16,485 nucleotides of DNA, from NCBI GenBank assembly GCA_902767145.1, contig CACXGG010000209.1, positions 1 to 16,485 of the forward strand, given 5' to 3'. Positions 6,879 to 13,869 of this stretch are shown piece after piece; positions within the stretch are counted from its first letter, which is position 1; every line of letters begins with the position of its first letter. Below the pieces are notes generated by a model. That model did not search any database, had not been told where the DNA came from, and saw only the letters and a list, made by a program, of their open reading frames with translations. Made by a program: the position numbers and the translations under genes. The DNA comes from Oscillospiraceae bacterium. Its GTDB lineage: Bacteria; Bacillota; Clostridia; Saccharofermentanales; Saccharofermentanaceae.

Positions 6879-7152
6879 AGTTTGATAAACAAAACCGATC
6901 AAGTCGGGAGTAGTAGTCGGACAAGGTCATTAGCTAAGAGAGAGCTGCCGGCGGTGAGATGGCAGCAGCGAAGATCCCGATGAATGGACCCGATGAGGGC
7001 GATCAGGAAATGGATCGACGGGAGCCTCATCCGTTATCAGCGGGGCGCGTTTGTTGGAACGTGATCAAAGAGGGTTGCTAAGGCAACCAACTATAGGTGG
7101 TACCGCAGGAATATTCTTGTCCTATATCGAGTGATCGATGTAGGGCATTTTT
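6879..7152 (+). promoter_or_regulatory. T-box riboswitch, tryptophan (UGG) specifier
   Basis: Stem I has GAGTAGTAG (6908-6916) opposite GAA followed by specifier TGG at 6985-6987 and purine A. TCGGG (6904-6908) pairs with CCCGA (6989-6993) beside the specifier loop. AGAGAGCTGCCGG and GGTGAGATGGCAGC are the conserved distal Stem I elements. The antiterminator T-box AGGTGGTACCGC is at 7095-7106, followed by a terminator. UGG decodes tryptophan, so uncharged tRNA-Trp should permit read-through into trpB2. The T-box bulge reads TGGT, whose U would wobble with a G discriminator base in tRNA-Trp. Confidence 0.95.
7118..7152 (+). terminator. Regulated terminator of the Trp T-box
   Basis: CCTATATCGA (7121-7130) pairs with TCGATGTAGG (7135-7144) around GTGA, with three more pairs outside, then a T-run to 7152. 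It is mutually exclusive with the antiterminator helix. Confidence 0.88.
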
Positions 7153-7213
7153 GTTGCTTCGAAAATTGGAGCCAACACCAGCCACCAAATATTTATCAAA
7201 GGAGGCCAGAACA

Positions 7214-8587
7214 ATGGCAAGAGAACCCAAAAGAATATTCCTTACAGAGGAGGAAATGCCCAAGCAGTGGTATAACGTCCGTGCGGATATGAAGAATAAG
7301 CCCGCACCCCTGATCCACCCCGGTACGCATGAGCCCCTCACAGTCGAGCAGATGTCTCCCATCTTCTGCGAAGAGCTCTGCAGACAGGAAGTAGACAACG
7401 ATACAAAGTATTTCGATATCCCCGAAGAGGTACAGGAGTTCTATAAGATCTTCAGACCCTCACCCCTTATCAGGGCATATGAGCTGGAGAAGGAGCTCGG
7501 CACACCTGCCAGGATCTACTACAAGTTCGAAGGTAACAACACCTCCGGATCCCACAAGCTCAATTCCGCTGCTGCCCAGGTATATTACGCCAAGAAGCAG
7601 GGACTTAAGGGCCTTACAACAGAGACCGGTGCAGGCCAGTGGGGAACAGCCCTTGCCATGGCATGTAAGCACTTCAACATCCCTCTTACAGTATTCATGG
7701 TAAAGTGCTCCTACGAGCAGAAGCCTTACAGAAAGGCCATCATCGAGACCTTCGGTGCTGATATCATCCCTTCACCCTCCAACACAACAAACGTTGGACG
7801 CGCCATCCTCGAAAAGTATCCTGAGACAACAGGATCCCTGGGTTGCGCCATCTCCGAGGCTGTTGAGGTCGCTACATCCACTGAAGGATACAGATATGTA
7901 CTTGGTTCAGTACTCAACCAGGTACTCCTTCACCAGTCCATCATCGGTGAGGAGGCTAAGCTCCAGCTGGCTAAGATCGACAAGTATCCCGATATCGTTA
8001 TCGGATGCGCAGGCGGCGGATCCAACCTCGGCGGTATCATGTCAGCATTCATGAGAGATAAGCTGGAAGGAAAGAAGAGCCCTTACTTTATCGCAGTAGA
8101 GCCTGCATCATGTCCGTCCATGACAAGAGGCGAGTTCAGATATGACTTCTGTGATACAGGTCACGTCTGCCCTCTGGCTAAGATGTACACCATCGGTTCC
8201 GAGTTCATCCCTTCACCTTCACATGCAGGCGGACTCAGATACCACGGTATGTCTCCCATCATTTCCCAGCTCTACCACGACGGTCTTATCGATGAGGCCA
8301 GGGCTGTTGAGCAGACAAAGGTATTCGAGGCAGCTAACCTCTTCGCCAAGACAGAGACCATCCTGCCTGCTCCCGAGTCCTCACATGCCATCCGTGCAGC
8401 CATTGACGAGGCTCTCAAGTGCAAGGAGACAGGGGAGGAGAAGACGATCCTCTTCAACCTTACTGGTACAGGGTTCTTCGACATGAGCGCATACATGTCC
8501 TACCTTGACGGATCCATGGGCGATTTCATCCCTTCCGACGATGATATCAAGGCCGGATTGGCCCAGCTTCCCGCTGTTGACAGATAA
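7214..8587 (+). CDS. trpB2: Tryptophan synthase beta chain-like protein, TrpB2 type
   Basis: This is a PLP enzyme that condenses indole with serine (or O-phosphoserine in some TrpB2) to tryptophan. The start at 7214 follows AAAGGAGG (7198-7205); the frame is open further upstream but only through the T-box. The 457-aa length and N-terminal extension fit TrpB2 rather than TrpB1. EGNNTSGSHKLNSA holds the PLP lysine (Lys115), ETGAGQWG the catalytic Glu137, and GCAGGGSN the PLP-phosphate loop. No trpA or other trp gene is in the window, so it resembles the stand-alone TrpB2o group that can salvage indole. The upstream Trp T-box supports a role in tryptophan supply. A terminator closes this single-gene unit. 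Confidence 0.95.
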   Translation: MAREPKRIFLTEEEMPKQWYNVRADMKNKPAPLIHPGTHEPLTVEQMSPIFCEELCRQEVDNDTKYFDIPEEVQEFYKIFRPSPLIRAYELEKELGTPARIYYKFEGNNTSGSHKLNSAAAQVYYAKKQGLKGLTTETGAGQWGTALAMACKHFNIPLTVFMVKCSYEQKPYRKAIIETFGADIIPSPSNTTNVGRAILEKYPETTGSLGCAISEAVEVATSTEGYRYVLGSVLNQVLLHQSIIGEEAKLQLAKIDKYPDIVIGCAGGGSNLGGIMSAFMRDKLEGKKSPYFIAVEPASCPSMTRGEFRYDFCDTGHVCPLAKMYTIGSEFIPSPSHAGGLRYHGMSPIISQLYHDGLIDEARAVEQTKVFEAANLFAKTETILPAPESSHAIRAAIDEALKCKETGEEKTILFNLTGTGFFDMSAYMSYLDGSMGDFIPSDDDIKAGLAQLPAVDR

Positions 8588-8617
8588 TTTACAATTACTC
8601 CTCATAAAATCCCTATT

Positions 8618-8651
8618 CAGGTCACATCTTCAGAGATGTGGCCTGTTTTTT
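8618..8651 (+). terminator. Intrinsic terminator of trpB2
   Basis: A 12-bp stem pairs 8618-8629 with 8634-8645 (one G-T pair) around TCAG, followed by TTTTTT. Confidence 0.93.
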
Positions 8652-8716
8652 GCAAATCCCCTGTTTTCAGGCTTTGAGAAGAGAAAAGCAAATAATCTGT
8701 AAAAAGCAATATCAAC

Positions 8717-8745
8717 TTGCACAATTTTTTTATAAGAAATATGGT
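8717..8745 (+). promoter_or_regulatory. Candidate promoter of the ThiD-like gene
   Basis: TTGCAC (8717-8722) and TATGGT (8740-8745) are 17 bp apart in AT-rich DNA. Both hexamers are imperfect. It would give a leader of about 70 nt. Confidence 0.4.
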
Positions 8746-8820
8746 AACACGACGAACTTGTTATTATTTTTTATCTATGTGAAACTAAAAATGACTAAAT
8801 CTGTGGAATCGAGGAGTTGG

Positions 8821-10026
8821 ATGAAAACAGTACTAGCCATCTCAGATAACGTAGAGAACACCGAGTTTGATCTCTCCAGGTGCACATCTACGATAAAGGA
8901 CCTTGATCTGGATCCTATGGTTGTCGTACCCGTTTTCTACTGGACCGACGGAACCTCAGAGAATAACGATGTTTCAGAGATAATCGACTATGTTTTCGGA
9001 GAGTGCGATACCGCCGCTGTCGGTATCGGCTATCTTACCGATGAAGCAGTCATCTCATATATAGCAGATAAGCTGGAGACGGTGTCCCATGCACCTGTTG
9101 TCTGTGCGCCGTCCATTATTTCCGACAAGGGCGAGATCCTTGTAACGGAGGATACTTACTATTCCATCATCGACAGGCTCCTTCCCAGAGTTCAGATGCT
9201 TATTATCAACTCCCTTGAAGCTGAGACTCTCTGCGGATTTGAGTGCCCCATGAAGAATGATCTCCTCCGCGCAGCCAAGAAGATCTACAACGAGTACGGA
9301 TGCCATGTACTGATCAGAGGAAATGAGATCACCGAAGGTCAGTCCGTCATCTTTACCGGAGACAGCACTTCCTGGCTCGATAAGGTATCACCCGCTCCCG
9401 GATTTGACGCAAAGAAGTACACCCTCTTTGCCGCCGTCGCCTGTGCCATGGCCCAGGGCCAGTCCACAGCTGAGGCCTGCGTGAGCGGAATGAACTTCTG
9501 TAACGGCATTTCCGGAAGGAAGGAGGAGGCTGCTCCCGTAGTTAAGAAAGAGGCAGCTCCTGCAGCAGAAGCTCCCAAGCCTGAAGCACCGAAGCCTGAA
9601 GTAAAGGCTGAAGAGGTGAAGGCAGAGCCAGAGACAGCTCCCATGGCCAATAAGCTGGACGATGAGAGACAGAAGATGAACGACCTCATCCAGAGAGCCA
9701 AGTCCCTCCAGTACAGCAGCAGGTCCAGGTTCAATGCACCTATAATCGGCAACTCAATGGAGATGATCCCTCCGGCCAAGCAGCCTGATTCTCTTGTATC
9801 TCCTGCCAAGCACTTAAGGGATATAGCAAGGAATATCGACTTCCATAAGGACGATGAGCCCACGGCTGTTACGAGTGCCATTGAGAAGAAGCCTGAGCCC
9901 AGGTCAGAGGTCAGCGAACTGTCAAACCATTCTGAAAGGTTCAATAATGAAGTAAACAGTTCCATACTGCAGCTCCAGAGCCTTAAGGACAGGCTGGGAA
10001 AGATGACCGGATCTGACAGTAACTGA
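8821..10026 (+). CDS. ThiD/pyridoxal-kinase-like (ribokinase-fold) protein, probably catalytically degenerate, with long disordered tail
   Basis: The start at 8821 is chosen because GAGGAG ends 4 nt before it; the open frame upstream runs through the previous terminator. Residues 1-232 resemble the ThiD/PdxK branch of ribokinases: MKTVLAISDN, AAVGIGYLTDEAVISYI (65-81), RVQMLIINSLEAETLCG (123-139, like the LITPNLPEAEALTG strand), and VLIRGNE (163-169). The segment expected to be the catalytic GTGC/GTGD anion hole reads DAKKYTLFAAVACAMAQG (196-213), so the catalytic glycines and Cys/Asp are missing. Residues 233-275 are Ala/Pro/Glu/Lys-rich, and the rest is charged and low in hydrophobics with a final helix (372-395). 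A binding or regulatory role is more likely than kinase activity. No thi or pdx genes are nearby. Confidence 0.7.
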   Translation: MKTVLAISDNVENTEFDLSRCTSTIKDLDLDPMVVVPVFYWTDGTSENNDVSEIIDYVFGECDTAAVGIGYLTDEAVISYIADKLETVSHAPVVCAPSIISDKGEILVTEDTYYSIIDRLLPRVQMLIINSLEAETLCGFECPMKNDLLRAAKKIYNEYGCHVLIRGNEITEGQSVIFTGDSTSWLDKVSPAPGFDAKKYTLFAAVACAMAQGQSTAEACVSGMNFCNGISGRKEEAAPVVKKEAAPAAEAPKPEAPKPEVKAEEVKAEPETAPMANKLDDERQKMNDLIQRAKSLQYSSRSRFNAPIIGNSMEMIPPAKQPDSLVSPAKHLRDIARNIDFHKDDEPTAVTSAIEKKPEPRSEVSELSNHSERFNNEVNSSILQLQSLKDRLGKMTGSDSN

Positions 10027-10051
10027 AGTTAATTTATATATTTATATAGGG

Positions 10052-10076
10052 AAAGGGCCGCTAAGGCCCTTTTTTA
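10052..10076 (+). terminator. Intrinsic terminator after the ThiD-like gene
   Basis: AAAGGGCC (10052-10059) pairs with GGCCCTTT (10065-10072) around a 5-nt loop, with a T-run to 10076. Confidence 0.93.
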
Positions 10077-10092
10077 TTGGTTTTAGCATACT

Positions 10093-10109
10093 TTAAGGTT
10101 TTGTTAAGG
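10093..10109 (+). promoter_or_regulatory. Direct repeat TTAAGG-N5-TTAAGG, candidate response-regulator site
   Basis: TTAAGG at 10093-10098 recurs at 10104-10109, a period of 11 bp, with a 4/6 match one period upstream (10082-10087). Hexamers spaced by 5 bp are typical targets of OmpR-family dimers. The site lies just upstream of a -35-like hexamer, the usual position for activation. Confidence 0.5.
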
Positions 10110-10118
10110 TTCTTCCAG

Positions 10119-10146
10119 TTCAGAAGAAAGGTTGGAGGTCTATCAT
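10119..10146 (+). promoter_or_regulatory. Candidate promoter of the DUF975 gene
   Basis: TTCAGA (10119-10124) and TATCAT (10141-10146, 5/6) are 16 bp apart. The weak -35 would fit dependence on a factor bound to the upstream TTAAGG repeats. Confidence 0.4.
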
Positions 10147-10185
10147 GATGCCATAAAACAAAAACACCACAGGAGGAATAAGAAG

Positions 10186-11040
10186 ATGTGGAAGATTGGT
10201 AAAGTAAAAGAAAACGGAAAGAAAGCCTTTAAGGCAAATTACTGGAAGTGTGTTGCAGTCGGTGTCCTTTCAGCAGTAGTACTCGGAACAGCAGGTTACT
10301 CCGCAGGTTTCTCAGGATACACGAACAGATGGGATCACGATGACGATCAGAACAACCACGGTATCACAGAAGTAAATGACGATGTGTCCATGGATCCTAA
10401 GGATCTGATCATCGAGGTTGACGACGAGAACGCAGACGCTCTCTCAGTTACAGTAAATGAAGATGGTTATCTCATCATCGGCGAGGACGGGGAAGAGACA
10501 GAGAAAGATATCGATATGGCAGCCATGGGAGCATTTGCAGCTATAATGCTCATCTGCCTGACAGTAGTAGTGATCATCGCCCTTGCAGTAAGCATAGTGT
10601 TCGATGCATTCCTTTATAATCCCCTTGAGCAGGGCTTCAACAAGTTCTTCCTCAAGAACCAGGATGAGCCTGCAGAAGTAAGCAATATCGGATTTGCTTT
10701 TGACCACAACTATATGAATACAGTAAAGACACTCTTCTGCAGGGATCTTTACATCGTACTGTGGTCTCTCCTGTTCATCATCCCCGGTATCGTAAAGGCA
10801 TACGAGTACAGGATGATCCCTTACATCCTCTGCGACAACCCCGAGCTTTCCAAGGAAGAGGCTTTCGCTAAGAGTAAGGCAATGATGAAGGGCAACAAGT
10901 TCAAGGCATTCCTTCTTGACCTTTCATTCATCGGATGGGATATCCTCTCAGTATTTACATTCGGACTTCTTTCAATATTCTACGTAGCACCTTACAAGTT
11001 CTCCACAAGAGCAGCCCTCTACAAGGAACTCGCAGCATAA
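10186..11040 (+). CDS. DUF975 family integral membrane protein with acidic external insert
   Basis: AGGAGG (10171-10176) fixes the ATG at 10186; an in-frame ATG 54 nt earlier has no RBS at good spacing. The 284-aa product has membrane segments at about 21-40, 113-140, 185-205 and 242-268. The FNKFFLKNQ (151-159), RDLYIVLWSLLFIIPGIVKAYEYRMIPYIL (186-215 region) and APYKFSTRAALYKEL (268-282) stretches are characteristic of DUF975. Between the first two segments lies a roughly 70-residue Asp/Glu-rich loop (about 48-112), including DHDDD and LSVTVNEDGYLIIGEDGEE; this is longer than I expect for the family. Function is unknown. The two-component genes directly downstream suggest that it is a target or partner of that system. 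Confidence 0.82.
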   Translation: MWKIGKVKENGKKAFKANYWKCVAVGVLSAVVLGTAGYSAGFSGYTNRWDHDDDQNNHGITEVNDDVSMDPKDLIIEVDDENADALSVTVNEDGYLIIGEDGEETEKDIDMAAMGAFAAIMLICLTVVVIIALAVSIVFDAFLYNPLEQGFNKFFLKNQDEPAEVSNIGFAFDHNYMNTVKTLFCRDLYIVLWSLLFIIPGIVKAYEYRMIPYILCDNPELSKEEAFAKSKAMMKGNKFKAFLLDLSFIGWDILSVFTFGLLSIFYVAPYKFSTRAALYKELAA

Positions 11041-11058
11041 GGGATGGAATAGATTATG

Positions 11059-11092
11059 TGATATACTGATACATCGAAAGGTGTATCAGTAT
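11059..11092 (+). promoter_or_regulatory. Extended -10 promoter overlapped by an 11-bp inverted repeat
   Basis: TGA-TATACT (11059-11067) is an extended -10 element. ATACTGATACA (11063-11073) and TGTATCAGTAT (11082-11092) form a perfect 11-bp inverted repeat covering the -10 and the expected start. No U-tract follows, so an operator or an mRNA hairpin is more likely than a terminator. Confidence 0.45.
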
Positions 11093-11112
11093 TATCATCT
11101 TAAGGAGAGATC

Positions 11113-11796
11113 ATGAAACACAAGATACTGATCGCAGACGATGAGGCGGAGATAAGAAATCTCCTTAAGCTCTATCTGTCTGACGGAAACTACGAGATCA
11201 TCGAAGCCGGAGACGGGGATGAGGCCATAAAGGCCCTGGACCGCTCGCCGGACCTGTGCGTACTTGATATCATGATGCCGGGTAAGGACGGATATCAGGT
11301 GCTTTCAGAGATAAGAAAGAAGTCAAATATCCCCGTGATCATCCTGTCGGCAAAGGATGCCGATTCAGAGAAGATCCTGGGACTCAATCTTGGAGCAGAT
11401 GACTATATCTCCAAGCCCTTTAACCCCCTTGAGGCTGTGGCCAGGATCAATTCCTGCATAAGGCGTTTCTACTCCATCGGAGGAGCAGCTCCCGAGGCCC
11501 ACGAGGAAGTAAAGGTCAGGGATCTGGTACTCGATATCGACGGATGCGTCCTTCATAAGGGGGACGAGGTCATCGAGCTCACATCCAATGAGTTTAAGAT
11601 CATGGAGCTTCTCATGACCCATCCGGGCAAGGTCTTCACAAAGCAGCAGATCTACGAATATGCCTGGGGAGATGAATACGTGGTGGCAGACAACAATATC
11701 ATGGTCTGCATAAGCAAGCTCAGGAGCAAGCTCTCTTCAGATCAGTCGGAATATATCAAGACACTTAGGGGATTGGGATACAGACTTGAATCGTAA
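11113..11796 (+). CDS. OmpR/PhoB-family response regulator (VanR-like)
   Basis: AAGGAGA (11102-11108) precedes the ATG. The receiver domain (1-115) has the acidic pair Asp9-Asp10, phospho-acceptor Asp52 in VLDIMMPG, Ser79 in the switch position and Lys101 in ISKPF. The C-terminal winged helix (about 130-226) has LTSNEFKIMELL, VFTKQQIYEYAWG and the recognition region VADNNIMVCISKLRSKL, ending IKTLRGLGYRL. It is a DNA-binding regulator activated by phosphorylation, presumably from the kinase encoded immediately downstream. The 11-bp-spaced TTAAGG repeats before the DUF975 gene are a plausible target. The closest type by sequence is VanR-like, but no resistance genes are present. Confidence 0.95.
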   Translation: MKHKILIADDEAEIRNLLKLYLSDGNYEIIEAGDGDEAIKALDRSPDLCVLDIMMPGKDGYQVLSEIRKKSNIPVIILSAKDADSEKILGLNLGADDYISKPFNPLEAVARINSCIRRFYSIGGAAPEAHEEVKVRDLVLDIDGCVLHKGDEVIELTSNEFKIMELLMTHPGKVFTKQQIYEYAWGDEYVVADNNIMVCISKLRSKLSSDQSEYIKTLRGLGYRLES

Positions 11797-12967
11797 TGAA
11801 GTCCAGTCATTCCTCATCAGGAGGTTCATAACAGTTATCGCGCTGGCCAGTGTGGCTGAGTATTTCCTTATCACGTTCCTGAACGGGACTATCCTTCCCT
11901 TTGCCATGAGGATCTACTTCGGAAATAACTACCTGGAGGGAAGGGTCAGTATCCTTACCATCCTTGCAGCCATATTCCTGTCCATCCTGTGCCTTATACT
12001 GACACTTGTGGGAAATATCCTTCCCGGAGGCGCGTCGGATGCGGTACATTCCCTGGCCGACAATATAACTTCCCTCATGGTCAGGATCTTTAACGGGTCA
12101 GGGCCTGATATCAGGACTCCCAGGATCACCGCCACCAGCCAGACCGTATTTGTCCTGGTGGTGCTGGTATATGTGGTGCTCATCGTTATCCCGTATCTCT
12201 TGGCCGGTTTTGTCTACGTAAGGACTGTCATCAGAAAGATGAAGGAGATAGAGGAGGCCGAACATCAGCGCAACCTGGAATATGAGAAAAAGAGAAATCT
12301 CATGATCTCCGATATAGCCCATGATATAAGGACTCCCGTCACCACCATCGCCGGATATTCCCAGGCCATCGTCTCAGGAAAGGTTCCTAAGGAAGAGGTG
12401 GATGATTACCTGGGCGCCGTCATGACCAAGTCCCAAAGGCTCACGGAACTCGTTAACCTTCTCTTCGACTACGTAAAGCTGGACAGTGAAGGCTTTACGA
12501 TGGACAGAAAGCCCCTGGATATATGTGAGACAGTCAGGGAATGCGCTGTCTTTGCCTTCGACGATATAGAGAAAAAGGGGATGGAGCTGGATGTGGATAT
12601 CCCCGAGGAGCCCGTTATGGTATCTGCCGATAAGATCCATATCTCCAGGGCAGTTACAAACCTCATAACAAATGCCGTAAAGCATAACGAAAGCGGCACA
12701 AAGATAGGATTGTTAGTCGAGCCTCTCGAAAAGAAAGTGAAGATAACCGTGGCCGACACGGGAAACGAGATCCCTTCCGAACTGGCGGAAAACCTCTTCG
12801 ACCCCTTTGTCATGGGCGAAAAGTCCAGGACCACCAAGAACGGCACGGGACTTGGCCTTTCCATCGTAAAGAAGACTGTGGATATGCACGGAGGCACCAT
12901 CGAACTTACGGCCTCATCTCCGGAAGGGTATACCAAATCCTTCGTCATCACTCTCGATCAAAACTGA
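11786..12967 (+). CDS. Membrane sensor histidine kinase
   Basis: The start is a TTG at 11786, overlapping the regulator gene by 11 nt, which implies coupled translation; the next in-frame ATG would remove the first membrane segment. Membrane segments are at about 12-34, 55-77 and 120-146. A basic helix leads into the HisKA domain with phospho-acceptor His179 in DIAHDIRTP. The HATPase domain shows the N box (NLITNAVKHN), G1 (VADTGNEIP) and G2 (GTGLGLSIV). There is no clear HAMP or PAS domain and only a modest external loop between segments, so the signal may be intramembrane or come from a partner such as the DUF975 protein. The stop codon is the first TGA of a REP-like repeat. Confidence 0.95.
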   Translation: MNRNEVQSFLIRRFITVIALASVAEYFLITFLNGTILPFAMRIYFGNNYLEGRVSILTILAAIFLSILCLILTLVGNILPGGASDAVHSLADNITSLMVRIFNGSGPDIRTPRITATSQTVFVLVVLVYVVLIVIPYLLAGFVYVRTVIRKMKEIEEAEHQRNLEYEKKRNLMISDIAHDIRTPVTTIAGYSQAIVSGKVPKEEVDDYLGAVMTKSQRLTELVNLLFDYVKLDSEGFTMDRKPLDICETVRECAVFAFDDIEKKGMELDVDIPEEPVMVSADKIHISRAVTNLITNAVKHNESGTKIGLLVEPLEKKVKITVADTGNEIPSELAENLFDPFVMGEKSRTTKNGTGLGLSIVKKTVDMHGGTIELTASSPEGYTKSFVITLDQN

Positions 12968-12971
12968 CACA

Positions 12972-13044
12972 GGTGACACAGGGGGACGTATCTCGTCTGA
13001 CACACTTTTGTGTGTCATTAAGAGATACGTCCCCCTGTGTCACC
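12972..13044. repeat. REP-like nested palindrome (23-bp outer arms)
   Basis: Bases 12972-12994 are the exact reverse complement of 13022-13044 (arms running from GGTGACACAGGGGG to GACGTATCTC). Inside, TGACACAC (12998-13005) pairs with GTGTGTCA (13010-13017) around TTTT. The motif TGACACAGG is also duplicated in tandem at 12965-12973 and 12974-12982. The shape resembles REP/BIME palindromes moved by RAYT (Y1) transposases, but no transposase is in the window. Confidence 0.85.
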
Positions 13045-13056
13045 CTTGTGCAAGAA

Positions 13057-13093
13057 AAAAAGAGCTGTCCGTGAAGACAGCTCTTTTTGTTTT
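13057..13093. terminator. Bidirectional intrinsic terminator between sensor kinase and AIM24 genes
   Basis: A 13-bp perfect stem (13057-13069/13076-13088) encloses CGTGAA. T-rich tracts lie on the plus side (TTTTTGTTTT) and, through the A-run at 13054-13061, on the minus side. Confidence 0.93.
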
Positions 13094-13109
13094 ATCCATA
13101 TAAAGATGA

Positions 13110-13787
13110 TCAGCTCTTTGTAGGGATATAGGGAAGAAGTGAGGATGCCAGTGTAGGGATAGGCATTGTCTGGATCCAGACACGACCGGGTCCTACGACC
13201 TTAGTATTGAAGAGACCCTCACCGCCAAGAAGGATGTTCTTAGCGCCCTTGACCATCTCGATGTCCATGGTAACTGTGGAATCCATCATTGCAAGATAAC
13301 CTGTATCCAGGTACATTGTCTCGCCTGCAGCAAGGTTATACTCGCAAACGGAACCGTCGAGCTCTACGAAAGCTGTACCGCTTCCGGAAAGCTTCTGCAT
13401 GATGAAGCCTTCACCGCCGAACATTGAAGCGCCGAGCTTCTTCTTATAAGCGATGGAAAGCTCAACAGACTCCTCGGAAGCAAGGAAGCCTGACTTCTGA
13501 ACGATGATATCAGCACCGGGTCTGATGTCGAGAGCTCTGATCTCGCCGGGGAAGCTGGAAGCGAAAGCGATAAATGCGCCATCCTTATGAGCTGTGTACT
13601 TGTTCTGGAACAGGGACTCACCGGAGAACATTCTTCCAAGAGCCTTACCTACAGAACCGCCGACTGTCTTCATTTCCATTGCGTCACTCATCCAGCTCAT
13701 GGAGCCACGCTCTGTGATAAGGGACTCGCCGTTGTTCAGTGTGCAGATAGCAACGGGGAAGGGTGAACCTTTGATTTCATATTGCAT
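13110..13787 (-). CDS. AIM24 / TIGR00266 family protein
   Basis: On the minus strand AAAGGAGG precedes the ATG at 13787. The 225-aa sequence has the AIM24 layout of a beta-rich fold: the MQYEIKGSPFPVAICTLNNG start, ERGSMSWMSDAMEMKT, a Gly-rich VGGSVGKALGRMFSGE, LFQNKYTAHKDGAFIAFAS, FGGEGFIMQKLSGSGTAFVE, and the final LLGGEGLFNTKVVGPGRVWIQTMP. Length is typical. Bacterial members are common and their function is not established; the mitochondrial namesake supports inner-membrane organisation. No signal peptide is seen. It is divergent from rsmE (82-bp gap) and convergent with the sensor kinase. Confidence 0.93.
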   Translation of the reverse strand: MQYEIKGSPFPVAICTLNNGESLITERGSMSWMSDAMEMKTVGGSVGKALGRMFSGESLFQNKYTAHKDGAFIAFASSFPGEIRALDIRPGADIIVQKSGFLASEESVELSIAYKKKLGASMFGGEGFIMQKLSGSGTAFVELDGSVCEYNLAAGETMYLDTGYLAMMDSTVTMDIEMVKGAKNILLGGEGLFNTKVVGPGRVWIQTMPIPTLASSLLPYIPTKS

Positions 13788-13869
13788 AGATTATGCCTCC
13801 TTTTCCTAAATCGGATACCTTTATGCTACCACACTTTATGTTAAAATTATTTTCGTAAAGGAGATAAAA

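Noticed and set aside
7097..7213. N-terminal extension of TrpB2 by 39 residues
   Set aside because: This stretch is the T-box antiterminator and terminator; AAAGGAGG at 7198-7205 sets the start at 7214.
8638..8820. N-terminal extension of the ThiD-like protein to an ATG at 8638
   Set aside because: It would begin in the trpB2 terminator stem and cross the candidate promoter; the RBS supports the start at 8821.
9339..9965. 208-codon antisense frame over the tail of the ThiD-like gene
   Set aside because: It is Ser/Ala-rich low-complexity sequence mirrored from the Ala/Pro/Glu/Lys tail, with no RBS and no recognisable domain.
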